From assembly GCA_032718865.1 (NCBI GenBank), contig JALUTQ010000046.1, positions 1,612,001-1,676,000 on the forward strand: DNA of 64,000 nt, in the 5' to 3' direction. Shown piece after piece: positions 11,918 to 23,359 of this stretch; position 1 is the stretch's first letter; each line of letters opens with the position of its first letter. The notes below the pieces were generated by a model. The model saw nothing but the letters and a program-made list of their open reading frames with translations, did not search any database and was not told where the DNA came from. Origin of the DNA: Tilletia caries. Its lineage: Eukaryota > Basidiomycota > Exobasidiomycetes > Tilletiales > Tilletiaceae. The position numbers were made by a program, and so were the translations under genes.

Positions 11918-12106
11918 GACTTGCTGCTGCTGCTACCGCTGCTGACTGACGATGAGGGTGAGCGTGAGCGTGATGGGGGTGATGCGGTGATGCTGAGCTC
12001 GAGCCTCCGCGTGAGGAAGTCGTTGTCGTGCTGATCGACTTCCTCACGCTCGTCCTCATCCTTACACCCAACCACGACAGCGACAGCCTCAATCTCGACG
12101 TCAAGA
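11918..12106. other. Bidirectional promoter between the RUD3-like and copper transporter genes
   Basis: Only 189 bp separate the two divergent start codons, so their promoters must overlap. The DNA contains CTGCTG and GAGCGTGA repeats. No copper-response motif could be recognised with confidence. Confidence 0.5.
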
Positions 12107-13455
12107 ATGGCGGAGCATGTGGACCACGTCGCCATGGCGGCCGCGCACATGTTCGGCATGCACACCACCCCCAGCATCGACCACGGCCACAGCGGCATGG
12201 ACCACGGCCACATGGGCGAGCCCGCCGCAGCCGCATGCAAGATGGGAATGCTCATCTCCGTCGACTGGCCGCTCCATCGCTGCGTCGTCTTCAGCGCCTG
12301 GCACCCGCGCACCAACGCACACGTCCTCCTCACCCTCCTCGCCCTCCTCGCCCTCTCCGCCGCGTTCGAGTACCTCCGATGGAGGATCCGCGCCATCGAC
12401 TCCTTCCTTGCGCTCGAGCTCGCCTCCCGCGCGGGCAGCGCCGCCGGGATGCATACACGCAAGGCATCCCTCGTCCCCGGCTCTGCACAGGCTGCTGGTC
12501 TCATGAACGGCGGCGCAAGTACTTCCTCTGGTCTACTCGCCACCTCCAGCACCGCCGACCGAAGAGCAGGTCCGTCCAGTCGCTCCGGCTCGCCCTCGCA
12601 TACATTCTTGAGCATGGCCGACGATCCTTACCAGGACGATCTTCACCATGGCCATTCGCACGCCAACGGTCATCAGGACGACGATGCACGGGGTAAAAGC
12701 TCACAACGCTCAAGGACAGCTGGCTCCGCAGGCTCAGCACGGCCCTCGTCCATCGTACAAGCACTCTTCTGCAGGTTCGTTCAGCCGTCAAGCACGTTGC
12801 TCCGGATCGGCGATGCCAGCTCTGCTCCGTTCAGCTAATTCCTTACTTTCCAATGACAGTCCGCGGACATTGCGAGTCTCAGCCCGGATACAGATCATTC
12901 GTGTGCTTCTCTACGGTCTCAATGTCGCAGCCGGTGCATTCCTCATGCTCGTCCTCATGACCTACAACACCTGGCGTACGTCTTTTTTCGTACTCGCGCG
13001 CAAGTCCATTGACTGACCTTGACTGACCTTGACTGACCACCTCTGCTCCTTCATCCCTGCCTCCGGCTTCTCATTCCGGCTTTTCTGCACCCGCCTTCCC
13101 ATCTTGCTCAGTGTGAGTAGCGCACACTTCCATCGTAGCAGGACCCACGAGCACAAGTGCAAGCTGACCTTTGTTCTTCCCCTTCTAATCATGCTCCACG
13201 TCCTTTACACCCATCTGGAACAGTATCGGAGCCACTGTGTTTGGTGAGTAGACGTCTGCCAGAGCTCTTCTCCATAGTCTCTGTCGCTGACTTCGATTTC
13301 CTTGCCTTTGAATAGGTGCCATGATCGGCCACTTCTTCTTCAGCCGCGAGTTGGGCCTGGTCCCCTCAGCCACCCGACATCAACAGTCACCGGGGCAAGC
13401 GTCCTTCGTCGCTATCCCCGCGATCGATGCCGACAAGGGCCTGAGCTGCCATTGA
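12107..13455 (+). CDS. Ctr-family copper transporter
   Basis: Exons 12107-12774, 12860-12975, a possible 1-nt exon at 13112, 13224-13243 and 13316-13455 give 314 residues. Ctr proteins form trimers that move Cu(I) across the plasma or vacuolar membrane. The Met/His-rich N-terminus (HMFGMH, HSGMDHGHMGE) would bind copper. TM1 is about residues 72-90. TM2 (about 235-257) carries the diagnostic MLVLM (MxxxM) pair followed by TYNTW. TM3 contains GAMIG (GxxxG) for helix packing. A long Ser- and His-rich loop of about 130 residues separates TM1 and TM2. The frame of TM3 cannot be reached by one intron with canonical ends: either a single-base exon (T at 13112, with AG before and GTGAGT after) or a weak GTCTTT donor at 12980 is needed. 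Whether it is a high-affinity plasma-membrane or a vacuolar type is not clear. Confidence 0.8.
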
Positions 13456-13678
13456 GATTCTGTGTCCCTGTCCCTGTCCATTTTGTAACCCTGCTTCGAT
13501 CGCTTGGCTCGCAAACCTTGAAACTTTTCAAGCTTCAAGGTACATCTGTAACACATTTCATTCTTTCTTGGAGCGGTCAGCGACGACTGGTAAAGGCTCT
13601 CAGAATGCTGAGCCTCATGTGAAGGACGACCGATCGCTCACAGGAGAGGATAAAGGAGATCTCATTGCATTCCAATCA
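13456..13678. other. 3' region between convergent genes
   Basis: About 220 bp between the copper transporter stop and the stop of the SPF45-like gene. No gene is seen. Confidence 0.6.
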
Positions 13679-15664
13679 CTAGCCCTCATAGTACTCCCCA
13701 CGCTGGAAAGCATGCCGAGAATAGTCCCTCGGCGGTGCTGCTGGTGGCGGTGGCCGTGATCGCGAGGCAGCTGCAGCTGCCAACGCGGCCGGATGGGGTA
13801 CAGGAAAAAAAGGCGGGTTCTCCTGAGCTTCCACAGCTTCTAGACCGGGCTGCGTCGAGGAGCTCTCCGAATGCCGTTGAGCTGCCGGCAGACGCCACGA
13901 TCGCGGGTCGGTCGACCTTTCGTATGGAGGCCGAGCGCTGACAGGAAGAGAAACAGCGGGCGGGAGGCTTCGGGCCGGGACGGTGGAGGCTGGGCCGGTG
14001 TCCTTGTGCGAGCCGGAGGCGGAGGCCGTCCGGGGGTTGACGTAGGACGAGGGCGGAGCAAAGCGCACTGTAGACAGGTCATTGATCGTGTTGTGTGAGC
14101 GAACAAGCCGATGAAGAGCGAAGCCAGTGCGAGGATAGACAAGGGAGGGGAAGGTATCTCGGAAAAGCTTACTCATTTTCCGTCTCTGTTCTTCATCCCT
14201 CCTCCGCTCCTCCTCATCATAGTAATCGCGCCTTTGGTCTTCCCGCCTGTCTCCACCATCAACGCCGTCGTCATCGTCGTCACTCAGCCACTCTTCCTCT
14301 CCGCCTGCCCGTTGTGGTGCATGGTCGCGCTCAGCTTGTCTCCGCTCGCGTAGCAAGGCGCGAAATGCTGCGTAATCATTCGGCATGCGAGGCTCATAGT
14401 CCGCATCCATGTTAAGGATCGGGCCATCTTGCTTGCGTCGCTTGTTCTGCCAGAGTAAATGGTTGATCAGCCAAGAAACGAGGTGTTGAAGACGAATGAG
14501 AAAAGCTTTGACGGACGAACCTTGCGCTTCCGCTTGTTGTTATTGCTTCCTGACGCGTCTTCCTCCTCCTCTCCCTCGTCGCCGTAACCCCTCGCCAGTC
14601 CGCTAGGGAAGTCGCCTCTTCGCTCAGCTGCCAGACGAGCAAGCTCCTTATCCTCGCCCACTTCTTGGTCCGTGAGTGTCATCGGCGGAGGGCTGAACGA
14701 GGGCGGAGGACGAGGTCTCCTGAGAATATGTTGATTCGGCTTCGGCCCTCCTACCGATTGCACAGCACTGGACGTTACGTTGACCGAGTTTGGCTGTCGT
14801 TGAGCAGCCGGGCGGCCGTGGACAGAGGATACGGGCGGCGGTATGGCCGCATTTAGGGACACGCTTGTCGACTCCATCCCAGGTCGAGCCATCGGTTTGG
14901 CGGCAGGGGCGTTTGGCCTTGGCATCTTGATTGTCGAGACCAGTGATCCGCTTCCGGGCCGGGACCGAGGCATGGCCGCGTTGAAAGAGCTGTCCGGCCT
15001 GCCCTGACCGATCGTCTCCGTCTCCTCATCGTCATCCATGCCTAGCAAATTCCGGGCAGGCTGGAAGGCAGGAGCTGGCTTCGCTGCCGCCGCCGTTGCA
15101 TTTGGTGCGAGCGAGACTGCAGAAGTAGAATACGAGGTCGGCAGTGCAGTTGCCGCCGTTGGTAGAGACGAACGAATGGCAAGCGATGTCGGGATCGAAC
15201 GCGAGCGCGCAAGGGAAGCTGAGGAAGTCGATCCTGATGATCCTGACGCTCGTGCGCGTGGGGCAAACCGAAGCGCCGCTGACCATGCAGGCGCTGATCC
15301 TCCCGCCGCTGCCGTCGTTGCACTGGATCCAGAAGCTGTTCGGGGGGAAGAACGGGGGCAAGGAATTGGAAGATCACAAGGAAAGAAGGGAGATTTGGGT
15401 CAGATCCACATATGTATCTTCTCCCTTCGCCCGGTCCAGTTACTTCCAGTGCCCAAGACAGGGCGAGAAATGATGAGTACCTGAAGCAGTGTTGCCATCG
15501 CCAGCGCCGGGCCTGCCAGCGTCCGCTGCTGTTGGATCACCGCTGCTGCTGTTGAGTGCATTCGCGTTGCTGGTTCCGTAGATGGCGCTGTACAGCGCAG
15601 ACTTTGCATACGCCGGCGTCGTGTTCCCATCACCGCTGCTGGGCCCGCCTCCGTCTGCACTCAT
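13679..15664 (-). CDS. SPF45/RBM17-like N-terminal protein lacking G-patch and RRM
   Basis: The model complement(13679-14067, 14173-14446, 14521-15335, 15481-15664) gives about 553 residues. The order of motifs resembles the N-terminal half of the splicing factor SPF45: a YAKSALYSAIYG start, a WSAALRFAPR segment, a long Pro/Ser-rich stretch, a basic KRKRKNKRRK run and YEPRMPNDYAAFRALLRERR, like the YDPxRPNDY block of that family. However, neither a G-patch nor an RNA-recognition motif follows. Instead there is an acidic/Arg-rich part and a Pro/Ala-rich tail ending RGEYYEG. It may be a fungal relative that lost these domains, or a separate PNDY-motif protein. The splice sites chosen keep one frame throughout. 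The retrotransposon fragment ends only about 160 bp upstream of its start. Confidence 0.5.
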
Positions 15665-15826
15665 GCTGCTTCTTGTGTACGAGCTTTCGGAAGAACGACT
15701 TCGTCCACGTCTTGTTGGACGTAAAGGATGATTGCATGTGGTGGTAGGAAGGTAGATACAACTTTGAGTTTTGAGAAAGGGAAAACTCGGACACTTTGCG
15801 CATCACCTGCTATCTCGCAGGAATGC

Positions 15827-17843
15827 TCATACGAGATAGAAGGTCTCAGCGCGTGTTCGAGCAAGAACAACAGAGACACAGGAGACAAGATAGGAAAACG
15901 AAGGAATCAGAGAACGCCATTGCTTGAGGGTAGCCTGAGCCTGAGCGTGCGTAGCTCCCTCCAGCGAGAAGACCAAGGGAACGAACGCCGTTGGGACCGC
16001 CCCATTGTAGTATTGGGACTTGTGCTTCGCCTTGGCATCGAGGTAGGCGTGCAGCCGCTTGGTGGCAGCAGCCCGCATGCCCAATTGATTGACCAGAAGC
16101 AGGTGTTCAGCACGGCCGGGTGCGCGCCGAGCACTCAGATTGGTGAGCGACACAAAGGTAATGTCGTAGTCGGTGTCACCGCCGCCTCCGGCGGCTGCAG
16201 ATCCGTGTACCCGCCAGTCTGTCCGCCTCATTGACTGTTCCTCGATGCGGGGCTCTGCATTCACTCGGACTCCCTTGACTCGACGAAGAGCGGCAACAAA
16301 AAGGTTTTTGGAATTGTCGTGCCGCACGGTGCGCCTGTGAGGGCGGTCACCGCAGTCGTCGTCGTGACCATGGGAGTTGGGAAGGGTGCAGTCGGGGCAA
16401 AGAGGCGCAGCGGCGCGGAGGAGGGTCCGATTGTGAAGGGTGACCTGTACCTGGCGGTCGGAAAGAGTCGTGCGCGCATCAATGGGGAAGGTTTGAAGGC
16501 ATGTAGACCCAAGCCGATCGCCATTCGCCACCACCGTCTGCGCCTCTTCCAGCGACAGTTTCTCCATCAAAGCATCGTCCAGCCGCTTATATTCGAACTC
16601 AACGCGCTTGGCTTGCGGCGTGAACTGGGCCTCGTCCCCATCCGAAGAGACAGCGTGGTCGGGCCAGAGAGACGGCAGGACCTCGCGGAGAAGGAAGAAA
16701 GAGGACTGTTCCATCGCGGCGCGGGCGTGAGGGGCGATCAGCTGATGCTTGGGAACGCCCAATCCGCCGAGTCGTAACGGTAGCTGGAAGAGTGTCGAAT
16801 CATGGGCACCACGGCGAGGCCGAGCTCCACCATCTCGAATCAGCCGCAGAGAATGATGGTATGCGTCGTCGAGGAGAGTCCAGACGTCGTCCAGTCCTTC
16901 GGAGGGCAGCAAGCGCTGCAGATGGCGCAGCTGGAGCTGCACGCTTCGGCGAAGCAGAAGTTGGGCATCCTGCTTGTGCAGCTGTTCGAGGTGCTGAAGA
17001 CACTCCGTTTGCTCGCCAATCTTGCGAAGAAGAAAGGCCCGACGCGCCTCTGGACCACCGATCATGCTGCCAAGCAGCTCTTGTCCGGTTTCGAGAAGCT
17101 GCTCGCCTGACCGTTCCCAGCTCTTGGTGAGGTTGAGCTCAAGTCCGCGGTGGGCGTTGTTGGTGCGCAGCTCGTCGAAAAATTCACGAACAGCCTCCAA
17201 AATTCCGCCGCGGTCCGCAAAAATCGTCCAATCATCGAGGTAGCAGAGGACGTGCGCATTGAACCCTCGAGCTTTGAGGAAGTCGAGGAGCTGCTCCAGA
17301 ACCGGCCGAACACCAACACAGAAAAAGCAAACCGGCCAACGGATCACCTTGATAAACTCCGTCCGAAGCATGAAGGGTGTGGATCTCTCCGTTTGACGCA
17401 ATGACCATTGTCCCAGCGTGCTCGTATCGAAGTTTTGCTAGGCGGTAAAGACTCCCAGCATGTTTTCGAGTCGAGTGCGAGAGGGGCCCACGATGCAGTG
17501 ACCCATACGCATTCTTCAGGTCCACGGACGCGACGTGGGTGAGACCGTCTACTTTTCCGTCGGCTACCTCCTGAGCGAGAAGCACGATCGGCTCCACACC
17601 GCCCGCGCTTCCCAGTCCGAGCTGGCAGGGAAGCAGAGCGCCGTCTAGTGGTGCTGTAGCGAGGATCACTTTCGCGCACAGTCGGTATATGAGATCCGGA
17701 CAGGCAATCGGCCGAACGCCTCCGTCGGCCTTAGCGAGTGGTGTGAGCAGGGATGTCGTAGTTGGACGTCGGGAGGAAGAACAGGCCAAGGCATGAAGCA
17801 GCTCATCCATCGAGATGTCACGTGGATGTGGACAAAAGAACAC
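15827..17843 (-). pseudogene. 5'-truncated non-LTR retrotransposon: reverse transcriptase plus restriction-like endonuclease
   Basis: Reverse transcriptase motifs run in order: VRPIACPDLIYRL, SVDLKNAYGSL, GVYQGDPLAGLLF and the catalytic YLDDW. A thumb-like region follows. The C-terminus has CPDC...H....C and RHDNSKNLF, then EP, TDW, YDITFVSL and a K...Y block ending PLVFSLEG, resembling the zinc knuckle and restriction-like endonuclease of R2/NeSL-type elements. The 5' part (DNA-binding fingers) is absent. A one-base shift is needed at the A5 run 17322-17326, between GLLF and the following CVGVRPVLEQLL. The copy is therefore probably dead, unless the shift is a sequence error. It lies between the INCENP stop and the SPF45-like start. 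Confidence 0.75.
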
Positions 17844-18252
17844 GTCATCCTTTTGACCTCTGTCCTCTCCTCGCTCCTACGCTCCTCCAGCCAAAGTTTG
17901 TTTTATGTAGGATTGTTCGTTCTCGGGAACAATGGAAGGATGAGATTGAGGACGGCGTAGAAGTGCGGTCACATATTGTCAGATCAGGTTCAGATCGAGT
18001 CGATCAGGGAGATGCGGAACAGGGAATAGCAGTGTGAGAGTGGGATGGCGCGATGGCGAGAGATCGGACATCGTTGTGTCAAAGGGAAAGAGCCGGACAG
18101 AGTTCAGATGAAGGATGCATATGTAGTCAGGCTGATATGTCTTGAGTGGCTGTCAGCAGTATTCGAGGCGAGCGTCATGTCTTGCAAGTCCGGTGTAGCT
18201 ATCGTCCAGGATGGTTCGCCCATTGGCGGGGCGGGGAGCGGTCGTTTGCGAC
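17844..18252. other. Spacer between the retrotransposon fragment and INCENP
   Basis: About 400 bp. The first 20-30 codons upstream of the retrotransposon frame (reading GQKDDVFFCPHPRD) may still belong to the element. The rest looks like the INCENP 3' UTR. Confidence 0.4.
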
Positions 18253-20893
18253 TCAACTCCGCTTCGAAGAAGAAGAAGTCGGCCGACTCGGACCTGCCAA
18301 GCCAGCAGCAGCGGCAGCGGTGGCAGCAGCATGCCTTTCCATCGAATGCGCCATCAGCTGATCCGGCCCGTTCCAATTGGCCGAGCTGCTGCGTGGGATG
18401 TGTCGCGGACGCTGTCCCTGCAAAAGGGGCATCATTCGGTTCAAGTCCGGAGGCGAGTTGGGATCAAAGTCACCAAACAGGTCGTCTGGGTTAATCCTGG
18501 TCTGGCGGCGTAGATTCGCATCGAGTTCGGGCCCGCGCATCCACCCGGCTTCACGTTTGCGCTTGCGCTTCGTCGTCTCGTCGTCGCTGTCCGAATATCT
18601 GGAAAAGAGAATCAAATCCGAAGTGAGTTCCCAAGTCATGCTCATCGGATTGTACGCACAACCGAAGAAGGGGAGGAGAACTCACTCGCTGTGTATCTCG
18701 GGCAATTCGCAACCCTCATCTTCGAGGTTGGGGTCATTGTACCTCAACCGTTTGGCAACCGTCGTGATCATCGGCGTCTTCGGAATCGAAGGTTTTCTGA
18801 ACTCATGTTGCTGCTGCTCTTGTTTCTGGGATGGTGCAAACCTTCCGTTGTCTGCGGGCGCCAACGAAGACATTCGCTGAGGAACCGAACTTGCCACACC
18901 AATTGGAACCTTGGCCTTGCCCGAGGTCGAGCCACTGGCAGTGACAGACGGAGGAGGACCTGACCGTTCCGAGGCGGTTGCAGCCAGTCTGAATTCCGTT
19001 GGCGACACTTTGCGTTTCTTCGCCGCGGCCGCATCCGTTCCGTTGTCAGCGCCATTCCGAAGAGACGAGGCGGAAGCAGCACTCATAAGCTTCTTTTGTG
19101 GAGATGCGACCTTCTTCATCATGCTCGATCCCGCAGCCGCAGCCGCGTTCAGCTTCATAGGCAATCGCACTGTTTTGGGAAGAGGAAGCACAGCTTTCTT
19201 CTTCCCCGCTGCGACCGCCGACACCGTCGTCCCGAACTTGTTGGCTTGTTGCGATGCCGGACGAGAAGAAGACGGTATGCCACTCTTGCTGGCTGTCAGC
19301 TGCGGCAGACCGTGCGATCGGACTGGTATGATTGGAGGACCGTGACCGTTTCGCGCTACAGCAGCCGCCGAGATCGTGGTTTGAGCCTTCGACCCAGTGG
19401 CAGAGACACCTGCGCCTTCCTCTTCCCGAGCATTCGGAGCATCGATGATCTCAAAGTCTCCCGAAAGCGTTTGAGACGAAGGCCCTCCTTGCGAAGGCCC
19501 TTCCCCAGCGCGGAAGGTCAAGCCGAAGTTCATGATCCGTTTCCAAGTCGAAGGTGTGGGCGCAGGGTTGGCGGTAGTCGGGCCCGTCCACTTGGCTGGT
19601 TGATCAAGAGCCTCTAATCGATCCTCTTCCTCGCCTTGGTCTTGTTCCTCCTGCTCCACCCTCTCAGCCGCCTTCGCAGCCAATGCCGCCTTGGCCTCGG
19701 CCTCTCGTCGCTCTTCTTCCTGGCGTCGCTCTTCTGCCTCCTCTTCCTCCGCTGCCGCCGCCGCTGCTGCTGCCTCCTCTTCTTTGCGTCGTTCTTCTGC
19801 CTCCTCTTCCTCCAATGCCGCCGCTGCTGCCGCTGCTGCTGCTGCCTCCTTTTCCTTGCGTCGTTTTTCGGCCTCCTCTTCCTCCGCTGCTGCTGCGGCC
19901 GCCGCCTCCTCTTCCTCCTTCCGTTTACGCTCAGCCTCCACCTTCTTCTTCCTTTCCAGCTCCTCCTTCTTCTTCCTCTCTACCTCCTCCTTCTTCTTCC
20001 TCTCGACCTCCTCCTTCTTCTTCTTGTCCAGCTCCTCCTTCCTCTTCTTCTTCTCCAGCTCATCCTTCTTCTTTTGTTCCGCCACCTCCCTTCTCCGACG
20101 GTCCGCCTCTTCTTTCTCCTTCCAAGTGCGCTCCGCCTTGTCCGCCGCCGCCTTGATTTCGGCCTCTCGTCGCTCCTCTTCCTGACGTCGTTCTTCTGCC
20201 TCCTCTTCCTCCGCTGCGGCCGCCGCCGCTGCTGCCTCCTCTTCCTTGCGTCGTTCTTCTGCCTCCTCTGCTTTACGTCGTTCTTGTGCCTCCTCTTCTT
20301 TGCGTCGTTCTTCCGCTTCCTCTTCCTTGCGTCGTTCTTCTGCCTCCGCTTCCTCAGCTGCTGCTGCTGCTGCCGCCGCTGCTGCTGCCGCCTGCTCCTT
20401 CCGTTTGCGCTCGGCCTCCAGCTTTTTCTCAGAAGCAGCCTTCTTATCCTTCTTGAAGACGAGGGGGACTGGCGAAAGACCTCCGGCGGAGGATGGCGGC
20501 AGTACCACAGCTCTTGCACGAGAAGGCGTCTTGAGGAGGTCATGCGTCGCAATCCCTTCAGGATTCTTGCCCTCTCTGTAATTGCGGGGGGGAAAAAGAG
20601 GGCACAGTAAGTCAACCTGACCCAGGGAAGGAAAGGGGTCTCTTGGAAAAAGACTGCACTCACTTATGGTCCAAGATGATATTCTCTGCATACGCTAAGG
20701 CATCCGCAAGGAAGTCGTCGCCGGTCCGTTCGATTCTGGCGTCGAACGCGGCGGATCGCTCAGTAAAGCATGCCCGAATCCGGCCGACCATCTCGGGCAG
20801 ATTTGTGTTGTACTCGTCCCCTCCGAGGTTGGAGCTGAGAGCACCATTGGCGTTCCCAAGGGGCGCGCGTGCACGCGTCCTGCTTGCGTTCAT
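18253..20893 (-). CDS. INCENP (inner centromere protein; Sli15/Pic1-like)
   Basis: The model complement(18253-18598, 18686-20575, 20664-20893) gives 821 residues. INCENP is the scaffold of the chromosomal passenger complex: its N-terminus binds survivin/borealin-type partners at centromeres and its C-terminal IN-box binds and activates Aurora kinase. The N-terminus (MNASRTRARAPLGNANG, then EMVGRIRACFTERSAAFDAR) is helical. The middle is a very long Glu/Lys/Arg/Ala helix (roughly residues 120-400), the single-alpha-helix region known in INCENP. Near the end PSIPKTPMITTVAKRLRYND precedes the IN-box, which reads AGWMRGPELDANLRRQTRIN followed by PDDLFG (about residues 725-750). The last intron splits the codon before YSDSDDE. 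The next gene upstream is primase, on the same strand. Confidence 0.85.
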
Positions 20894-21383
20894 TGCTGGA
20901 TGTTGATCACTGGAGAAGGAGCGAACTTGGTCTGTGGTGGAACGATGCTCCGCGAGGTGGGAGTTCGGAGCACGCGCGTTGTATCCAAGTGTGAGAAGTA
21001 TGCAGTGACTCTTGTTGGTGTGAAGGAGAGGGTGAGGGAGAGAGAGAGAGAGTTGAATGTCGATGGTGGTGTGGTGTTTGGCTGATGTTGGACCCGCTCC
21101 TTGTTTCGCTCTCAACGCGTTACGCGACTCAAACAACACGGGTCACGTGATTCTCACATCTACCGTGTCCAGCCCAACCAACACCTGGAACACCTGCCCC
21201 ATCGCAACATAACAACCCTGGAGCCTGGAAAGGAGTTCCCTCGCCCAGACAATGAAATCAAGAGGCCTCTCGGCTCTCGCGCTGAGTTGCTCCAAAGAAA
21301 AGTACAGAAGTGATAGTACAAGCATCGCCGCCCATTCGAGAATCGAGGATGTGTGGAAGCAGCAGGATTCGAGTGCACGGCAA
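20894..21383. other. INCENP promoter and primase 3' region
   Basis: About 490 bp separate the INCENP start from the primase stop on the same strand. It contains a GA microsatellite near 21031-21050 and an ACGCGT site at 21115. No gene is seen. Confidence 0.5.
21115..21120. promoter_or_regulatory. ACGCGT (MCB-like) site upstream of INCENP
   Basis: ACGCGT, followed directly by TACGCGAC, lies about 222 bp before the INCENP start. It fits a G1/S-type MBF site. The role is inferred from the motif alone. Confidence 0.35.
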
Positions 21384-23177
21384 TCAGAACTCCATACTGA
21401 ACGACTCTACAGCTGCGTGTCAAGGACCTCAGAGAGTGTCAGTTCAGGTGCCCTTCCAGAGCGATCGAAAGCTCTTGCTGTTCTCCAAAGACTCACCTCG
21501 TTTAGCATCGATGGATTGCTTAACAATGCCCTGGCAATGCTTCTCGAACATCTCCACAAACGGCCTCAGACTCGTCTTTTCCCAATCATTCTTCGGCACC
21601 GAGACACCGCTCCCCAACAAGCCGTCGCGCACCTTGCCCTCGAACGAGTTGAGCTCCCGAAGCAGCTTCGCAGCCGTCGGCGCCGTCACCTCCGGATCGA
21701 AGGAGTCGACCCGCTTGGGATCGACGGGCACACAGACTCGGCCTGTGGCCGGGTGGACGACAAAGGGCGATTTAAGCAAGTGGTTCAGATGCTTCGAGAC
21801 TTCGGAGTCGATCCGCGGGTAGGTGTACTGCAGCACGATGTCCTCCATGGCTGCGTTCCATACTCTGGCGGAGTGTGACCCAGCCGCGTTCCGGGCTTTG
21901 ACCACGTCGGACCACTTGAGGATGGAGGACCGGGATGGACTGGAAGTCCAATTCTTGCGGAGTGATTCGACATGACTCCCGTCTGAGCTGGAAGGCAGGA
22001 GCTCGAGGAGGGTCTCCCATTGTTTCCGGACGGTAAAGCAGTCCTGGTCCTTGAGCACCGTCTTCACGAAGGCGCGCTCCAGTGGACCGGTAGGGTCCGA
22101 GTTTGGGTCTGCAATCGTCCTCGTACTGTCCTCGGACCCGTAGAGAGCCCGACGAAGGGACGGATGGAGAACCCGATCATGCAGACCTCCCGCTGATCCC
22201 AGGAAGACCTTCTTGGCCTGGTTGGCGCTTCCCCGCACCACTTCCATCCAGCCAACGATGGCCTTCCGCGCGTCGTCCGCGAGCTCGCACGCCGAAGCAT
22301 CGCTCACCCAGCAATGGATACCACGTCGACCAGAGTACACCCAGAGCAGGTGTTTGAAGCCGAAATCGGACCGGAGAGCTTCGTCAAGAACTTTGACAGC
22401 GACGGCGATGAAGGCCCAGCAGCGCGAGCAGATGCCCTTGCCGGAACAGCAGGTTCGAATCTCGTCGTAATCGGACATGTCGATATCGAAAACAAGCTCG
22501 CGAGAAATGGGCTTGAAGGTGGCTCGTTGGACCGTCTTGCGGTCCTTAGGCTGCGATGCGGGAAAATTGCAACATTGGGCGCGTCAGCTCGAGGAGAGTT
22601 CCCATCTTGATTGCGGGACCGAATGGGCAGAGAGAGAGGCGAAAAAAAAGCTCACCTTGGCACTGTATGCAGGCCCAATTTCGAAACGACTCGGGTTGAG
22701 TCGCACCACTTCCCGCTTGAGGTCCTCCCACCCGTTGAAGGAGTTGTACCGCAGATAGACATCGTTCTGGAGCGTGAAGGCAAATTCGCGGTGTGTGAAG
22801 TTCTTAGAGGGCTTGTGGGGCAGATCTCGGTTGAGCCAGATGTAGAGGGGCCGCCAGGGCAACAGACGTTTGTAGAAGGCGAGCATGAGCATAGGGTCGG
22901 CTGAGTCCATTCGGTCCATGCTGTGTGGAAGGGGCGAGATGACGGGCGTCTATCAGCAGCTGAGGCATGGAACAAGGGTAACCGTCTCAAGGCAAGGGAA
23001 TGCAAAAGAAGCTCACCTTTTCTCATCGAACTGAGCCATGAACTGCTCCAAGTCGGCATCGGTTTGGTCGGCTACGTCCGGTGCTGCTGGTGCTGGTGCT
23101 TCGCGTTTTTGCGACCGACCCGAGGTGCCATCCCTGCCGCGCAGCGAGGAAGATGTTGATGCTACTGCTGCTGCCAT
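21384..23177 (-). CDS. PRI1: DNA primase small (catalytic) subunit
   Basis: The model complement(21384-21412, 21497-22550, 22656-22920, 23017-23177) gives 502 residues. The protein makes the RNA part of the primer in the polymerase alpha-primase complex. Catalytic Asp residues are in ELVFDIDMSDYDE (Asp164 and Asp166). A zinc site follows at CC(x5)C(x2)C (residues 176-186). The nucleotide-binding motif SGRRGIHCWVSD is at about 215-226. The conserved block RIDSEVSKHLNHLLKSPFVV, then HPATGRVCVP and VDP, precedes the third Asp region. Exon 2 contains REFAFTLQNDVYLRYNSF, also typical. Length is normal for Pri1. The last exon is tiny (nine codons, ending FSMEF) and is the least certain part. Confidence 0.9.
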
Positions 23178-23336
23178 CTTGAGTGCGTGATGTTCTTGTC
23201 GCTGGGGAAGACGACTGGACGTAAGCTGGATGAGAACAGTAATGGGGGAAGAAAGAACGAGTGAGAGAGAGAGAGAGAGAAGGAAGAAAGTGTTGCTGTT
23301 CGCGACCGCCATGTCAGACACGGCGCTTTTTTGGGC

Positions 23337-23359
23337 ACGCGTCCAGGCACGCGACGCGT
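23337..23359. promoter_or_regulatory. Pair of ACGCGT (MCB-like) sites upstream of primase
   Basis: Two ACGCGT hexamers at 23337-23342 and 23354-23359, spaced 17 bp, lie about 160-180 bp before the primase start. Replication genes in other fungi carry such pairs. Regulation here is inferred. Confidence 0.5.

Noticed and set aside
11178..12236. Long Arg/Pro/Ser-rich minus-strand frame overlapping the RUD3-like first exon and the copper transporter
   Set aside because: It is a frame-shifted shadow of real genes in GC-rich DNA and crosses a promoter between two well-supported genes.
19636..20610. Long Leu/Ser/Cys-rich open frame on the plus strand opposite INCENP
   Set aside because: It is the antisense of a Glu/Lys/Ala-rich helix. 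Its composition follows directly from the INCENP codons, and it has no start context or family.
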